Positions 52,767-62,842 of a stretch of DNA of 64,000 nt are shown piece after piece (within the stretch, counting starts at the first letter, position 1; every line of letters starts with the position of its first letter). The DNA comes from Deltaproteobacteria bacterium (GTDB lineage Bacteria > Desulfobacterota > Desulfobacteria > Desulfobacterales > QNYZ01), in NCBI GenBank assembly GCA_003973265.1, contig QNYZ01000037.1:1-64000 (forward strand), written 5' to 3'. Below the pieces are notes generated by a model that was not told where the DNA came from, made no database searches, and saw only the letters and a list, made by a program, of their open reading frames with translations. The position numbers and the translations under genes were made by a program.

Positions 52767-53479
52767 AGTTGTCTTTTGCTCAAAAAATTCATTCGTGGGT
52801 CATCGTCTTGTGGGCCGTCATGTCGATTGTTATTATGGGCTCTGCCGCTATTGTGGCCGCATTTTTCTCGAAGGATGGCCATGTTCCCCATCTCATCGGC
52901 AGATTTTGGGCCAAATCCATATTGTGGATCAGCCGGGTAAAGGTAGACGTACAGGGAAAGGATCATCTTGATCCTGAGGTTTCCCATGTCTTTATGGCCA
53001 ACCACCAGAGTTTTTTCGATATACCCGTTTTACTGGGAGAGCTGCCCTGTCAGTTTCGCTGGCTGGCCAAGGCGGAGTTGTTTAAAGTTCCGTTGTTTGG
53101 GGCAGCCATGCGGGGGGCCGGTTATATCAGTATTGACCGGTCGGATCGCCATGCCGCCATCAAAAGCCTGAAAATTGCGGCCGGGAAAATAAAAAACGGT
53201 GTGTCGGTATTGATATTTCCGGAAGGTACGAGGAGCCGCGACGGCCGTCTGCGTCCGTTTAAAAAAGGAGGCTTTTTCCTTGCAATCGATTCCGGCGTGC
53301 CGATTATACCCATCGTGATTCACGGCACCCGGGAGATCATGCCCAGGGATACACTGGATATTCGGCCGGGGAAAGTAAGGGTCGATATTCATATGCCTAT
53401 TAAATCAACAGATTATTGTCGTGATACAAAGGATGATCTTCTGAAAAAAGTTCGGAATGAGTTCACCGGGCAGTTATAG
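52763..53479 (+). CDS. plsC: 1-acyl-sn-glycerol-3-phosphate acyltransferase
   Basis: VFMANHQSFFDIPVLLG (NHxxxxD), VLIFPEGTRSRDGRL, GVPIIPIVIHGTREIMP. Confidence 0.94.
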   Translation: MKLSFAQKIHSWVIVLWAVMSIVIMGSAAIVAAFFSKDGHVPHLIGRFWAKSILWISRVKVDVQGKDHLDPEVSHVFMANHQSFFDIPVLLGELPCQFRWLAKAELFKVPLFGAAMRGAGYISIDRSDRHAAIKSLKIAAGKIKNGVSVLIFPEGTRSRDGRLRPFKKGGFFLAIDSGVPIIPIVIHGTREIMPRDTLDIRPGKVRVDIHMPIKSTDYCRDTKDDLLKKVRNEFTGQL

Positions 53480-53560
53480 CAGCGGTATCCTGGATTTAAT
53501 GCGCGACATGGCGGTTGACTACCCGGAGGGGACTTGAAAAGAGAAATGGGTTCGTTTTAA

Positions 53561-55699
53561 ATGCGTAAGGAAATTTTCGGTATACTGTTTTTTCTGCTCC
53601 TTATTTTTACTCTGGTGAGCCTGGTGTCGTATAGTCCCCACGATCCTTCGCCCCACCATGTGGTCAGCCTGGGGCATCCGGTTCATAACCTGTTCGGTGT
53701 TGTTGGTGCGTATCTGGCCGGCCTTCTCATCGGGTTGTTCGGGCTGGGCGCTTTCTGGATCCCGGTATTGCTGCTTCTGGTCAGTATCCATATGTTAAGC
53801 GGGCGAACCAGCCGGGATATCGGGGTGACCGTGGCCGGCGGGTTGGTTTTAATGATTGCCACGGGAGCGTTGCTGGCGCTTAAGGGCAACCACCTGTCCC
53901 TTTTTTCCAGCCGGTACTCTACCGGCGGTATTGTCGGTATACCCCTTAAAATTTTTCTGCTGAAGTATTCTAACTTTGCCGGTGCGCTCATTGTCCTGCT
54001 GGTTTTATGGGTGATCGGTCTGATCATGACGACCCGTCTTTCCCTGATTGATATCTCAAAAAAATTTTGGCAGTTAAGCCTGGAGATGAAAGCGAAAAGC
54101 GTCAAGCTGGCTGAACGGCGGAAAAAAGTCAAAAAGCAATCGGCAGCGAGGAAAAAAGCGGCCCGTAAACCGAAACAAAAAGTTCGAATTCAGGCCCCCA
54201 AACCGCCTCCGGTAAAAAAGCCCCCGGTTCCCAAGCAGCAGGTCTTCGATTTTATGAAAAGCGGGGAGGGGTTTCAGCTGCCGCCGGTAAATTTTCTCGA
54301 TGACCCGCCACCGGCCAATTCGCATGCCAACGAAGAAAATCTGCAGGTTCAATCCCAGCTCCTGGAAAAAAAGCTGAACGATTTCGGTGTCGGCGGGCGG
54401 GTCAGCACGGTCATGCCCGGACCGGTGATTACCACCTTCGAATACAAACCGGCGGCGGGCGTGAAAATCAGCAAGATTGTCAATCTGGCCGATGATCTGT
54501 CCCTGGCATTACGGGCGATGAGTATTCGTATCGTGGGGCCGATTCCGGGCAAGGCCGCCATCGGCATCGAGGTGGCCAATTCCACGCGGGATATGGTTCA
54601 TTTCAAGGATATTGTCACTTCCAGCGCGTTTGGAAAGTCGAAGTCCCCTTTAACGATCTGCATGGGAAAAGATATAGTTGGGGCGCCGGTCGTCACCCAG
54701 CTGGATAAAATGCCCCACCTGCTGATTGCCGGTGCCACCGGAACGGGCAAGAGCGTGGGCCTGAATTCGATGATCTGCAGTCTTTTATACAAATCGAACC
54801 CGGATGAAGTGAAGCTGATTCTGATCGATCCCAAACGGATCGAACTGACACCGTATAACCACATTCCCCATTTGATTACGCCCGTGGTGACCAGCGCCAA
54901 AAAGGCCACCAATGCCTTATTCTGGGCGGTAAATGAAATGGAAAACCGCTATAAGCTGCTCTCCGAACAAAATGTGCGCAATATCATTCAATATAATAAT
55001 AAAATCGAGAAGCTCGAACCGAAAGACGGAGATCCGGTTAAAAAATTACCGTATGTCGTTATCATTATCGACGAGCTGGCGGATCTGATGATGGTGGCCT
55101 CCCGGGATGTGGAGGCCTCCCTGATGCGTCTGGCCCAGATGGCCCGGGCCGCCGGGATCCATTTGATTCTGGCGACCCAGCGTCCATCGGTGGACGTGTT
55201 GACGGGGATCATCAAAGCCAATTTTCCGACCCGGTTATCCTTCCAGGTGTCGTCCCGGACGGATTCGCGGACGATTATCGATGCCAATGGCGCTGAAAGC
55301 CTGCTGGGAAACGGGGACATGCTGTTTCTTCCCCCTGGCGTGGCCCGGCTTCAACGGGTCCATGGCGCGTACATTTCCGAGCCGGAGATTGCCCGCATCA
55401 CCCAGTTTTTGAAAGAGCAGAAGAAACCCGAATACGACCAGAAAGTCACTGAGGCGCAGTTGAAGGAAACGGATAATCAAACGCCGGAAGAAGAACAGGA
55501 TGAGCGTTACGATGATGCCGTCGCCCTGGTGACCCAGACCCGTCAGGCCTCGATTTCCAAAGTACAGCGGCATTTGCGCATTGGCTATAACCGGGCCGCC
55601 CGGATTATCGAAATGATGGAAAGAGAAGGGGTGATCGGCCCGGCGGACGGCGCCAAGCCACGGGAGGTCCTGGTCCGGGGATACGATGATATTCCCTGA
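53561..55699 (+). CDS. ftsK: DNA translocase FtsK/SpoIIIE
   Basis: N-terminal TM segments; LLIAGATGTGKSVGLNSMICSLLYK; VVIIDELADLMMVA; C-terminal gamma wHTH QASISKVQRHLRIGYNRAARIIEMMEREGVIGPADG. Confidence 0.97.
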   Translation: MRKEIFGILFFLLLIFTLVSLVSYSPHDPSPHHVVSLGHPVHNLFGVVGAYLAGLLIGLFGLGAFWIPVLLLLVSIHMLSGRTSRDIGVTVAGGLVLMIATGALLALKGNHLSLFSSRYSTGGIVGIPLKIFLLKYSNFAGALIVLLVLWVIGLIMTTRLSLIDISKKFWQLSLEMKAKSVKLAERRKKVKKQSAARKKAARKPKQKVRIQAPKPPPVKKPPVPKQQVFDFMKSGEGFQLPPVNFLDDPPPANSHANEENLQVQSQLLEKKLNDFGVGGRVSTVMPGPVITTFEYKPAAGVKISKIVNLADDLSLALRAMSIRIVGPIPGKAAIGIEVANSTRDMVHFKDIVTSSAFGKSKSPLTICMGKDIVGAPVVTQLDKMPHLLIAGATGTGKSVGLNSMICSLLYKSNPDEVKLILIDPKRIELTPYNHIPHLITPVVTSAKKATNALFWAVNEMENRYKLLSEQNVRNIIQYNNKIEKLEPKDGDPVKKLPYVVIIIDELADLMMVASRDVEASLMRLAQMARAAGIHLILATQRPSVDVLTGIIKANFPTRLSFQVSSRTDSRTIIDANGAESLLGNGDMLFLPPGVARLQRVHGAYISEPEIARITQFLKEQKKPEYDQKVTEAQLKETDNQTPEEEQDERYDDAVALVTQTRQASISKVQRHLRIGYNRAARIIEMMEREGVIGPADGAKPREVLVRGYDDIP

Positions 55700-55761
55700 T
55701 ACGATTTGGATTATGGGAATTTTCCGGAAAAATGCCGGACAAAAGTCAAGCAGGAGACGTC

Positions 55762-56523
55762 ATGTATCTTATTAAAAATAAGTTGGAAACAGATACCATA
55801 GCGCTCGGTACTTTCATCAGTGAGATAAAAAATCCGAATATTGGATATGTGCTGGCCCAGGCCGGTTTTGATCACATGGTCCTGGACAATGAACATTCGG
55901 ATTTCAGTGATGCCGAGATAACCGTTATGGTGGCCGGTGCCCGGGCTGCCGGCCTGGGTGTCATGGTGCGCATTCCCGAGATCAGCCGCGGGGCGGTGAT
56001 GAAGCCGCTGGACGCGGGCGCCGACGCCCTTCTCGTGCCCTGTGTACAGACGTCGGATCAGGTACGCCAGGTGATCGACTGGGCCATGTTCTCCCCATTG
56101 GGCCATCGAGGGTGCCATCCCCTGCGGGCGGCCAACAGGTTCCAGACGATGGATGTGGCTGACTACATGAAGCAGGCCAACCAGGGGGTTATGATTTTCA
56201 TCCAGATAGAAACGGCCGAAGCTCTTGAGAACGTAGACGAAATTGCCGCCATAGCGGGTGTGGCCGGGCTGTATATAGGGCCGGTCGATATGTCGATTGC
56301 CATGGGTATTCCCGGCAAAATTGATGATGAACGTGTGGGCCGGGCCACGCAAAAGGTCGTCGATGCCTGTAAAACACATCAACGGGTGCCCGGCAAGTTT
56401 ATCTGGGACAGAAAATCGGCCCATGAAGCCCAGAAAATGGGCGTGCGCCTGCTCTCCTATGCGGCGGATCTCTTCCTGCTCGCCGATGCCGCCGCCCGGG
56501 CGGTAAAAGCAGTCAGGGGCTGA
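55762..56523 (+). CDS. HpcH/HpaI aldolase family protein
   Basis: LGTFISEIKNPNIGYVLAQAGFDHMVLDNEHSDF, ALLVPCVQTSDQVRQVI, MIFIQIETAEALENVDEIAAIAGVAGLYIGPVDMS. Confidence 0.9.
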   Translation: MYLIKNKLETDTIALGTFISEIKNPNIGYVLAQAGFDHMVLDNEHSDFSDAEITVMVAGARAAGLGVMVRIPEISRGAVMKPLDAGADALLVPCVQTSDQVRQVIDWAMFSPLGHRGCHPLRAANRFQTMDVADYMKQANQGVMIFIQIETAEALENVDEIAAIAGVAGLYIGPVDMSIAMGIPGKIDDERVGRATQKVVDACKTHQRVPGKFIWDRKSAHEAQKMGVRLLSYAADLFLLADAAARAVKAVRG

Positions 56524-56630
56524 TAACCCTCCAGGCGGCAGGCGTGCGGGTCTGGCCCGAATCCGGGTAAAAATGCCCGGTTTTGCCCCCCTCGTCGATT
56601 TCACGCCAAAATGATCATTCGGGGCGCCAG

Positions 56631-57290
56631 GTGAATATTAACAAAAAAACGATTGACAAAATTCCCGGATTTCTCGATGAGGCCGAAGGGGCCGCTCTTT
56701 ACACGTATGCGGTGGCGGCTTCCCCGTTGGGACCCTGTCTTGAGATCGGCAGCTATTGCGGAAAATCAGCCGTATACCTGGGGATGGCGTGTCGAAAAAC
56801 CGGTAACGTTCTGTTTTCCATTGACCATCACCGGGGATCCGAAGAACAGCAACCGGGTGAATTCTATTTTGACCCGTCGTTGTTTAACTGTCAGACGTTC
56901 AGCGTGGATACATTTCCCAATTTCAGAAAAACACTTGCCATGGCCGGTCTGGAGGATACCGTGGTGCCGATCGTCTGTCGTTCCGAACTGGCCGCAAAAT
57001 GCTGGGCCACCCCCCTGGGGCTCGTGTTTATCGATGGCGGACATTCCCTTGCGGCTGCCCGAACCGATTACAGGGGCTGGCATCCCCATATCCTGCCCGG
57101 CGGTTACCTGCTGGTTCATGATATATTTAAAGATCCTGCCAGGGGAGGCCAGGCGCCTTATGAAATATATCGGTCTGCTCTGGCTTCAGGGCGCTTCACG
57201 GAATTGGTCATGGTTGGTACGCTGGGGGTATTGCAGCGGGTTGATGATACCGGTCGCAAGAATACCGGATCATGGGATTTAAGGGGATAG
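56631..57290 (+). CDS. Class I SAM-dependent methyltransferase
   Basis: PCLEIGSYCGKSAVYLGMACRKTGNVLFSIDHHRGSEEQQPGEF; GLVFIDGGHSLAAARTDYRGWHPHILPGGYLLVHDIF; GTG start at 56631 preferred. Confidence 0.82.
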   Translation: MNINKKTIDKIPGFLDEAEGAALYTYAVAASPLGPCLEIGSYCGKSAVYLGMACRKTGNVLFSIDHHRGSEEQQPGEFYFDPSLFNCQTFSVDTFPNFRKTLAMAGLEDTVVPIVCRSELAAKCWATPLGLVFIDGGHSLAAARTDYRGWHPHILPGGYLLVHDIFKDPARGGQAPYEIYRSALASGRFTELVMVGTLGVLQRVDDTGRKNTGSWDLRG

Positions 57291-57715
57291 CTTACCGGAG
57301 GGGGCACTTCATGACCGGAGGGCTTGCGCAATGGTCATGTCCATAACAGGAATCCCCGGGGTGCGCTTTTTAAAAACCGTTCCTGCGCGGGCATGGGGTT
57401 GGATAAGACCGGTTTAATAACCGGGTGCCGGGCTTCGACAACGCCCATGCCATCAAGTCCAGATCGCGAAAGCGGCAGGTGTCAGGCAGATGTCACCTCA
57501 AACGAAAATAATTAAGCCGCTATCTTTGACGATTTTATCATCAAATTCCGGGTCATGTCGGATAATTATGCCGGGATCGAACCGATTCTCCACCTGATTC
57601 TGGAAAAATAAATCGGTTGAAACCACCATTTTTTGATTTCCCGGTTGACCATTTTCTCCGCTTCGTCTATGCGACAGCTTCAACTTGAAGACGATTTAAC
57701 CGGAAACAGGAGATT

Positions 57716-59995
57716 ATGGAAACCGAATCCTTTATTTCAAAAATTGCAGCCGAACTGAAAATAACCGCCGGCCAGGTGTCCGCGGTCAGCGCGCTGATCG
57801 AAGAAGGCGCCACTATTCCGTTTATTTCCCGGTACCGCAAGGAAGCCACCGGCAGCCTGGACGAGGTTACCGTCAGCGCCATCCGGGATCGGATGGTTCA
57901 GCTGAAAGACCTTTTCGACCGTCAGGCCGCTATTCTCAAATCCCTTGAAAAACACGGGCACCTGACCGATGAACTCAAAAAGAAGGTGGTTGAGGCCGAA
58001 AACCTGGCGACGCTTGAAGATATCTATCTGCCTTACCGGCCCAAACGGCGTACCCGGGCGGTCATGGCCAGGGAAAAAGGGCTTGAACCGCTGGCCCTCC
58101 TCCTGCTGGAGCAAAAGGGTATCGACCCGAACCAGGCCGCCCAGCCCTTTATCGATCCTGAAAAATCCGTTGAATCCGAAGAAGACGCCCTGGCCGGCGC
58201 CCGGGATATTATCGCGGAAATCGTCAGCGAAAATGATGAGGCCCGGGCCAGACTCCGCAACCTGTTTTTCAATAAGGCGACGGTGAAAAGCCGCGTGATG
58301 ACCAAAATGGAGGAAAAAGGGGCCAAGTTCAGAGATTATTTCGACTGGGAGGAGCCCATTGCCGCCATTCCTTCCCACCGGATGCTGGCCATGCGCCGTG
58401 GCGAAAAAGAGATGATCCTGATTATGCGCATCTTGCCGGATGAAGAAACGGCGCTGCGGATACTGGATGATCTCTTTATCATCGGAAGGGGCGATGATTC
58501 GGCCCAGGTAAAGCTGGCCATTGACGACTGCTATCATCGGTTATTGTCCATCTCCATGGAGACGGAAACCCGGCTGTATGCCAAAAAGCGGGCCGATGCC
58601 GAAGCGATCCGCGTGTTTGCCGATAACCTTCGCCAGCTGCTCCTGTCTCCGCCTCTGGGGGCCAGACGGGTTATGGGGATCGATCCGGGTTTTCGAACCG
58701 GCTGTAAGCTGGTCTGCCTGGATCGGCAGGGAAAGTTGCTCCACAACGATACGATCTTTCCGTTCATGTCTGAAAAAAAAGTTCTGGCAGAAACGGAAAA
58801 GGTCAAAAAACTGTGCGAACAATTTAAAATCGAAGCCATCGCCGTGGGGAACGGAACCGCCGGCAGGGAAACCGAAGCGTTTTTCCGGGCGATTCCTTTC
58901 AGCAAACCGGTACAGGTGATCATGGTGAACGAAAGCGGCGCCTCAATCTATTCGGCTTCGAAAGTGGCGCGGGAGGAGTTTCCCGATTATGACCTGACGG
59001 TACGGGGAGCGGTTTCCATCGGCCGCCGGCTCATGGATCCTCTGGCCGAGCTGGTGAAGATCGATCCGAAATCAATCGGGGTGGGACAGTATCAGCATGA
59101 TGTGGACCAGAAACTGCTGAAAGCGGCTCTGGATGATGTCGTGATGAGCTGCGTTAACCACGTGGGGGTTGATCTGAACCGGGCCAGCGCTCAGCTGCTG
59201 GCCTATGTATCCGGGTTAAACGCCGGGATTGCCAGAAAGATCGTTTTGCACAGAGAGGCCACCGGCCCCTTCAAAAGCCGCCAGGCGCTTCTCGATGTGA
59301 CACGCCTGGGCCCCAAGGCCTTTGAGCAATGTGCCGGTTTTTTGAGGATTTCCGATGCGGAAAATCCCCTGGATGCCAGCGCCGTTCATCCGGAAAGCTA
59401 CCATATCGTTGATGCCATGGCCAAAGACCTCGGCCTGACCATTTCCGACCTGATGAATCAACCGGATGCCCGCAGCCGTATCGAAGTATCGCGGTATGTG
59501 ACGGATACGGTCGGCATTCCCACGCTCAACGATATTATAGAAGAGCTGGCCAAACCCGGCCGTGATCCGAGAGCGCAGTTTGAAGCCTTTTCGTTTGCCG
59601 ACGGCATTGAAAAAATTCAGGATCTCCGGGAAGGGATGAGGCTGCCCGGTGTGGTAACCAATATCACCGCGTTCGGGGCGTTTGTCGATATTGGCGTTCA
59701 TCAAGACGGGCTGGTCCATATCAGTCAGATGGCCGATCGGTTTATTAAAAGTCCGGGTGAGGTGGTCAAGGTTCAGCAGCAGGTCTCGGTAACGGTTCTT
59801 GAGGTGGACCTGGGACGAAATCGGATTGCCCTGTCCATGAAGCAGTCGGCTGCGGAAAAACGAGATGGCAGGGTGAAAAAGACGCCAACCGGCAAGCCCC
59901 GCCCCCGTAAGGCCGGGGAAAAGAAGCGGGGAAAACAGAAATTGACTGTAACCAATTCAATGGCGGAAGCATTGCTCCGAAGCGGATTTAAATAG
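57716..59995 (+). CDS. tex: Tex-family RNA-binding protein with S1 domain
   Basis: ATIPFISRYRKEATGSLDEV, MGIDPGFRTGCKLVCLDRQGKLL, VNHVGVDLNRASAQLLAYVSGLN, S1 GVVTNITAFGAFVDIGVHQDGLVHISQMA. Confidence 0.97.
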   Translation: METESFISKIAAELKITAGQVSAVSALIEEGATIPFISRYRKEATGSLDEVTVSAIRDRMVQLKDLFDRQAAILKSLEKHGHLTDELKKKVVEAENLATLEDIYLPYRPKRRTRAVMAREKGLEPLALLLLEQKGIDPNQAAQPFIDPEKSVESEEDALAGARDIIAEIVSENDEARARLRNLFFNKATVKSRVMTKMEEKGAKFRDYFDWEEPIAAIPSHRMLAMRRGEKEMILIMRILPDEETALRILDDLFIIGRGDDSAQVKLAIDDCYHRLLSISMETETRLYAKKRADAEAIRVFADNLRQLLLSPPLGARRVMGIDPGFRTGCKLVCLDRQGKLLHNDTIFPFMSEKKVLAETEKVKKLCEQFKIEAIAVGNGTAGRETEAFFRAIPFSKPVQVIMVNESGASIYSASKVAREEFPDYDLTVRGAVSIGRRLMDPLAELVKIDPKSIGVGQYQHDVDQKLLKAALDDVVMSCVNHVGVDLNRASAQLLAYVSGLNAGIARKIVLHREATGPFKSRQALLDVTRLGPKAFEQCAGFLRISDAENPLDASAVHPESYHIVDAMAKDLGLTISDLMNQPDARSRIEVSRYVTDTVGIPTLNDIIEELAKPGRDPRAQFEAFSFADGIEKIQDLREGMRLPGVVTNITAFGAFVDIGVHQDGLVHISQMADRFIKSPGEVVKVQQQVSVTVLEVDLGRNRIALSMKQSAAEKRDGRVKKTPTGKPRPRKAGEKKRGKQKLTVTNSMAEALLRSGFK

Positions 59996-60175
59996 GGGAC
60001 CGACACGGGCGGGAAATGATGCGGGCCTGGATTCGGGTGAAAGGTGAGGGACGATTCTCACCTGGTTGCCGGAAGGCCCGCCGGCCATGTCGATTGGTGT
60101 GAATCGGTGATATGGATTGAAAGGTTACCGGAATCCGGGGCGCTGAAAAGCGGTCACGAATTCCGGGGGTTCAAT

Positions 60176-60616
60176 TTATTTCAGTGCGCCGGCCAGCACT
60201 TTCATGACCGTCTCGCCGCCGTTTCCCTTAACGTAGTCGAGCACCATCGGTATCACCTGGCCAACCATGCCGGCGTCCAGGCCGAGCTTGTCAAATGATC
60301 CTGCCAGACCCGCGGCTGACCCTAACGCTTTGCCCGCCATGCTGGCCAGACCGCCGGATTTTCCTGTTTCCGGTGCCGCGCTCAGTAATGTGTCCATTTC
60401 CGGGACTGCTTTGGCCACCGTTGTGAACTCGTCGCCGCTCAGTTTGGATTTGGCAAGGTTGAACACCGCGCCGGCCGCACCGGCCGCCTGGGTGTCGTTA
60501 ATGCCCAGGCCGCTGGTCAGCATGGATACCAGTCCATCTGCCGCAAGGGCCGGGCTGGTTATCATAAATCCCAATACGATCAGTACGGCCATCATTGTCG
60601 TGCTTTTTTTTACCAT
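60176..60616 (-). CDS. DUF2780-like secreted protein
   Basis: Signal peptide MVKKSTTMMAVLIVLGFMITSPALA; LVSMLTSGLGINDTQAAGAAGAVFNLAKSKLSGDEFTTVAKAVPEMDTLL. Confidence 0.83.
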   Translation of the reverse strand: MVKKSTTMMAVLIVLGFMITSPALAADGLVSMLTSGLGINDTQAAGAAGAVFNLAKSKLSGDEFTTVAKAVPEMDTLLSAAPETGKSGGLASMAGKALGSAAGLAGSFDKLGLDAGMVGQVIPMVLDYVKGNGGETVMKVLAGALK

Positions 60617-60904
60617 GTTGTCATCTCCTCGTTGTTGTGTTTCGTCTATTATTTCTATTCAAAACAGATCCGGTCAAGCTATTTTATAAAGTGATCGATA
60701 GATATCAGTATCTTTGCCTCAGGTCAAACAATGTGAATTTTTCAGGTATGGCCATGGCGTTGCATCCTTTTCCACAAGCGTCTATATAAGATCCATAAGG
60801 CGGGTTCCATCGGAAAAAGGATGGCCCTGGCTGGAATAAATCTGAACACCTGCCGGTTTTGTCTGCACGGGCGATTTGTCAACGGAAATGTAAAGGGCCG
60901 ACTC

Positions 60905-62488
60905 ATGCGAATTTATCATGGAAAAATCATTACCTTGGATGCGGATAACCGAATTTTCAACTATCTTGTGGAAGACCAGGGACGGATTGTCCATGTCGGC
61001 GATTTACTTCCCCGTGAATATCAACACAATCATTCAACAGTAGAGTTGGGGAGCCGTGTGCTGCTGCCGTCTTTTGGAGATGGGCATATGCACTTTTCAA
61101 ACTGGGCCCTGATCGCCGTATCATCTTTTGATGTGAGAAAAGCCAAAACCATTCGTCAAATCCAGGATATTGTACGGCAATTCATGGCGCGAAATAAAAA
61201 GGCCAAGGCGATTATCGCTTTTGGCGCATCCAAACACAGTGTCATGGAAAAACGGCTGATCGTCCGGGAGGAACTGGATGAAGTCTGCCCGGATATCCCG
61301 CTGATTCTCATCTGCTACGACGGGCATTCGGCCATCTGCAATACCCGGCTGATGGAAAAATTTCCCGATAAGGTCAAACAGATGGCCGGATTTCAGGCAG
61401 ACACCGGCCAGCTGTTTCGGGAGGCGTATTTTGCCGGGACGGATTACGCCTCATCCCTGGTGCCCCCGTTGGAACTGGTTAGAAGTATTATCAAGGGGTT
61501 TGATCTGCTGGCAGAAAAAGGGATCGGGTTGATTCATGCAACAGAGGGCATCGGGTTCCCCCGAGACCTGGACGTGACTCTGGTCAGCCTGATCGCCAGA
61601 GCACAAACCCGGCGAAACCGGTTCCAGACGCGGCTGTTTTTTCAGACGCTGGACGTCGACAAAGCGCTGAAACGCAATCTTCCACGGATCGGCGGATGTT
61701 TTGCAACGGCAATTGACGGGTGTTTTGGTGCCTGTGATGCGGCCCTGCACGAACCTTACCAGGATAATCCCGGTAACCGGGGGCATTTTTTTCAAGGTGA
61801 AGCCGACCTTATCGCGTTTGTAAAAAAGGCCAACCGGGCCGGGTTGCAGGTTGAAATGCATGCCATCGGGGATGCGGCGGTCTCCCGGGCGGTAAAGGCG
61901 ATTGAATCGGCCCTGGTGGATTTTCCCCGGAAAGACCATCGCCATACGATTATTCATGCGTGTCTGATTCGACCCGCAGAATTAAAAAAAATAGCTGAAT
62001 TGGGTATTGGGATTACCCTTCAGCCCGGTTTTTTAATCAGTCCCCTGGAACCGGCGGAATACTTACACGACATCCTCGGGTCCCGGGTGAACAGCAGCTC
62101 GCCCTTGCGGTCGATCATCGATGCCGGCATCCATCTCAGCGGCGGGTCCGATGCGCCCGTGATTGACCCGGACCCCATTGAAGGGATCTATGGTGCCTGT
62201 AATCATCCGTATGACCCGGATCAGTCTGTTTCGATTACGGAAGCCTTAAAAATGTTTACCTGTGAAGTGGCCTGGACAACCTTTGATGAAAGAGAACGGG
62301 GCAGCCTGGAAAAAGGAAAAATTGCGGACATGGTCATTTTGAATCAGGACCCGCTGCGACTCGACCCCGGGGAGCTGCGGTCGCTGCAGGTGGAAAAATT
62401 ATTTCTGCATGGAAAAGCGTACCAGCCCGGCATGGGGCTGACGGGGATGCTGTGGCATGCATACGCCGGGAGAAAAGAGAAAGTCTGA
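60905..62488 (+). CDS. Amidohydrolase (YtcJ-like, amidohydrolase_3)
   Basis: LLPSFGDGHMHFSNWA, LQVEMHAIGDAAVSRAVKAIE, HRHTIIHACLIRPAELKKIAELGIGITLQPGFL, HLSGGSDAPVIDPDPIEGIYGAC. Confidence 0.9.
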   Translation: MRIYHGKIITLDADNRIFNYLVEDQGRIVHVGDLLPREYQHNHSTVELGSRVLLPSFGDGHMHFSNWALIAVSSFDVRKAKTIRQIQDIVRQFMARNKKAKAIIAFGASKHSVMEKRLIVREELDEVCPDIPLILICYDGHSAICNTRLMEKFPDKVKQMAGFQADTGQLFREAYFAGTDYASSLVPPLELVRSIIKGFDLLAEKGIGLIHATEGIGFPRDLDVTLVSLIARAQTRRNRFQTRLFFQTLDVDKALKRNLPRIGGCFATAIDGCFGACDAALHEPYQDNPGNRGHFFQGEADLIAFVKKANRAGLQVEMHAIGDAAVSRAVKAIESALVDFPRKDHRHTIIHACLIRPAELKKIAELGIGITLQPGFLISPLEPAEYLHDILGSRVNSSSPLRSIIDAGIHLSGGSDAPVIDPDPIEGIYGACNHPYDPDQSVSITEALKMFTCEVAWTTFDERERGSLEKGKIADMVILNQDPLRLDPGELRSLQVEKLFLHGKAYQPGMGLTGMLWHAYAGRKEKV

Positions 62489-62684
62489 TGATCTTAAAAC
62501 AAACATAAACGAACATATATATGGTGGTGTATCTGGTTTTCCACTATTGGGTGAAATATTATGATTGGTGCAAAATATTCATATTTATTTTTATAAAACA
62601 GCTCATTATAGTCAATAATATCTATGCGGCGGATTCCATGAATGCGAAATCCGGTCTGTTCGGTATTGGTTCTAAAATAAACAC

Positions 62685-62712
62685 TTGACAAAAATTTCAC
62701 ACATATTGTAAA
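62685..62712 (+). promoter_or_regulatory. Putative sigma70-type promoter upstream of the FAD oxidoreductase
   Basis: TTGACA - 16 nt - TGTAAA in AT-rich intergenic DNA; -10 match is weak. Confidence 0.3.
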
Positions 62713-62842
62713 CGCAGGAAGAAAATCAGGTCCCGTTCAGAGAGATTCAATACGTTGTTTCCTGCGGTTGAACGTTGGCCGGGTATAGGCGTGAATTTTA
62801 TCGTATCAGGCGTATGACATATATGAACAGGAGAACCAGAAA

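Noticed and set aside
55711-56604. 297-aa minus ORF
   Set aside because: Antisense to the HpcH/HpaI aldolase; no recognisable motif.
57498-57683. 61-aa minus ORF between the methyltransferase and tex that looked like a possible gene remnant
   Set aside because: Could not match it to a family by eye and the plus frame is interrupted; insufficient support for a pseudogene call.
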